A DNA stretch of 23,524 nt. Source: Ettlia oleoabundans. Lineage: Eukaryota > Chlorophyta > Chlorophyceae > Chlamydomonadales. The stretch spans positions 1 through 23,524 of the forward strand of contig JAAMXP010006189.1 of the NCBI GenBank assembly GCA_019693395.1, in the 5' to 3' direction. Under the pieces are notes generated by a model. That model had not been told where the DNA came from. It made no database searches and saw only the letters and a program-made list of their open reading frames with translations. Shown in pieces: positions 21,615 to 23,524 of this stretch. How positions within the stretch are numbered: position 1 is the stretch's first letter; each line of letters starts with the position of its first letter. The position numbers and the translations under genes are program-made.

Positions 21615-23524
21615 AGCTGTGACTGTGTATATGCTGGAACAGCTGCTGGAATATTTAAATCGCTCCCACCCAGGCTGGTGACGTGGCGCAGCTGACGTGC
21701 CTGGCGAGAAGAAGGTGGAAGGCCACTCTTCCTCATTTTGCACCCGTGCATGAAATTAAGAGTCAGTATAGATTCCTGATTTAAGCAAGCTCTGGGCCGG
21801 CCGCCCGGGGGTTTGTAGTCCCAGCATGGGGCAACCAGCCTGGACAGGGCCCCTGCTTTTGCTATGTCTGCTGGGATCGGCGTGTACCCAGGTGCGAACT
21901 GCACTTGGGCCCACTTGGGCAACGGTATGCCGCGGGAGAGGGTGCGGCACAACCAAGTGCAGGTCCTCAGCGCGCACAGGTGAATTTGCGCGCGTGTCAT
22001 TAAATTCGATGGCTTTGAAGGTGTTCCAATGCAGGCCGACATGCCGCAATGGGCCTTGGACATTGCCTGCTTGATGGGCGGCGGCACACCATCGCCAGAT
22101 GCCAGCTGGAGCAGCCGGCCCTTTCAAGCTCGACCAGGCAGCCGATCTGCCGGCATGACTGCAGATCAAAGAGTATTTAGGTTACCATCCAGCCAGCCTG
22201 TTTGGACAGGACAGCTGGCCACCAGCGGCGGCAACATAGCTTCAATAGCTGACAGGCACCCAGCGCTGGCGATTGCCCTGCGTGAGTTGCCAAGCCATGC
22301 ATGCAGCGCTGCCACCCACCTACTGTCAGCCTTGCCAGTCTTCAGTATAGCATTGTCTTTGCTTAGCTGCAGCGAAACAGCTGCAGGCCCCTTTCCTTGT
22401 CGGTGCTTTGCAGAGACCGCTCGTTTCTTCAAGCTGCTCAAGTTGAAGGAGCAGCACCAGTTGAGTTCCTCGCCGCCGCCCCCTGGCCCACCACCAGCCT
22501 GGCCGCCGGCCCCCAGCCCGCATCCTGTCGTTCTCACCCTCACTTCCGCATATGCGGCCAGCAGCACATCTGGCGCCGCAACAGCCACTACCTCGACTCC
22601 ATCAGCTGTTCAAATAGCTGAGGTGTGCTCAGAGCCGCGGGAGCAAAACCCTACTGCTGCCGTGCATGCCTGCAAGCGTGTTTGTTGCCTGGTCATATGC
22701 CCAGGAAGCGATACTAACCACTAGCAGAACTCCTGTGCATGCAGTACTCACTGCTCGACCGCTGTCTAATGGGCCAAACGTGACTGTCACTAGCACCACA
22801 CTTTAGACATATTTTGAAGGTCTCACACAGGAAACACAGGTGTGTGGTAACTACGGTGCAGCACTACGTCATCTTTTGCTGTAATAACACCCGCTCGCAG
22901 CAAGCAGCTACAAAGCAAGACAGCCTAATGGTCGGCTTTGCTGCCGTACTGTGTTTCAATCACTCTTGACTGTACCCGTTGCCAGCAGGGGCGGCCTCAG
23001 TACAGCCAGGCATGCAGCAGCACGTGGTCAAGCTCACAAAATAGAAAGGCAGCTGGCTACACCTGGCGCTGCTACAGCGGGCCCTGAACTGCCAGAAAAG
23101 CCATCAAGCCATCACACGTTCGTGTCAAGCTGGACTGCCAGAAAAGCCATCAAGCCATCACATGTTCGTGTCAAAGCGGTCAGAGTGGCATAGGCTGTGT
23201 TGGTCTGATGGTTAATGGTGGTATTTTTGCTGCTGTAGTACGAGGTTACCATAACGGGTCTGATGGAGGATAATACCGTCATTCTTGGAATCAACGCACT
23301 GCAGTTCACTACACCAGCAGAGTGAGCCATGTTCTTGCAACCTGCGCTTCCTCAGCCGCACCAGCACCTTCTACTAGCAGATGCATAAACACATTCGTAT
23401 CGGACAAGCCCTGCAATAAAGCTTCCTAACAAATGCATACTGTGGTAAACTGTGACAGGCCCTCTTCACCTCCTCCCAGCCTGCCTCCTCCTTCTCCCCC
23501 ACCGCCCAACCCGCCCCCTCCATC
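21615..23524. other. No gene assigned; open frames on both strands, one tandem duplication
   Basis: The left part should carry the hydratase promoter and 5' UTR. A plus-strand frame at 22029-22724 (231 codons, ATG start, Pro-rich PPPPGPPPAWPPAPSP) faces a minus-strand frame of 141 codons at 22166-22588 with no ATG. Neither has a domain I recognise, and splice sites do not settle the matter. From about 22730 to 23524 I see only short frames and, at the very end, a pyrimidine-rich run on the plus strand. Confidence 0.4.
23088..23175. repeat. 46-bp tandem duplication
   Basis: ACTGCCAGAAAAGCCATCAA and the bases after it, through ...GTTCGTGTCAA, occur twice in direct order with a 46-bp period (starts at 23088 and 23134). 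The copies differ at one base (CACACG versus CACATG). It lies outside any gene I can support. Confidence 0.9.

Noticed and set aside
19828..21860. 15-bp match AGGGCCCCTGCTTTT at 19828-19842 and 21846-21860
   Set aside because: One copy is within hydratase coding sequence and the other in flanking DNA; no longer similarity or element structure surrounds them.
1..23524. tRNA, rRNA, CRISPR arrays, insertion sequences
   Set aside because: I scanned by eye for T-loop signatures, spaced direct repeats and transposase motifs and found none; a tRNAscan or Rfam search would be needed to exclude small RNAs.

Overview
The window is nuclear DNA of a green alga (Chlorophyta). The genes are dense and full of short introns (about 45 across five genes). 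Two proteins carry plastid-like leaders, the reading frames include long Gln/Ala low-complexity tracts, and the TGTAA motif typical of chlorophyte polyadenylation signals occurs. No tRNA, rRNA, CRISPR array or transposase was recognised. I rebuilt exon structures by hand from splice sites and protein-family conservation. Every internal exon junction keeps frame, and the four models complete in the window each sum to a multiple of three.

Layout, left to right. (1) 1-5325, minus: plastid-type pyruvate kinase, 18 exons, with its last few dozen codons beyond position 1. (2) 5326-5656: a 331-bp space between two start codons, a shared divergent promoter. (3) 5657-9095, plus: O-acetylserine (thiol) lyase (cysteine synthase) with a plastid leader, 10 exons. 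(4) 9096-9743: convergent 3' flanks. (5) 9744-about 14281, minus: a protein of about 1,200 residues with a short coiled coil, a very long Gln-rich region, an RNase H1 N-terminal-like (caulimovirus viroplasmin-type) domain and a C-terminal J domain with an HPD motif. This is the most unusual gene here. (6) 14551-17725, minus: ALG1, the first mannosyltransferase of dolichol-linked oligosaccharide assembly, 8 exons. (7) 17726-19241: AT-richer intergenic DNA with a small tandem repeat. (8) 19242-21614, minus: an enoyl-CoA hydratase resembling the N-terminal half of peroxisomal multifunctional beta-oxidation proteins, but ending in a hexapeptide repeat and a Gly-rich tail. (9) 21615-23524: no gene assigned.

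The genes do not form one pathway. Pyruvate kinase and cysteine synthase could share expression control in plastid carbon and sulfur metabolism. ALG1 (ER glycosylation) and the hydratase (fatty-acid or branched-chain oxidation) look like ordinary neighbours. The strongest leads are the domain fusion, the hydratase that lacks its dehydrogenase half, and the frequency of GC-AG introns (4 of about 45).
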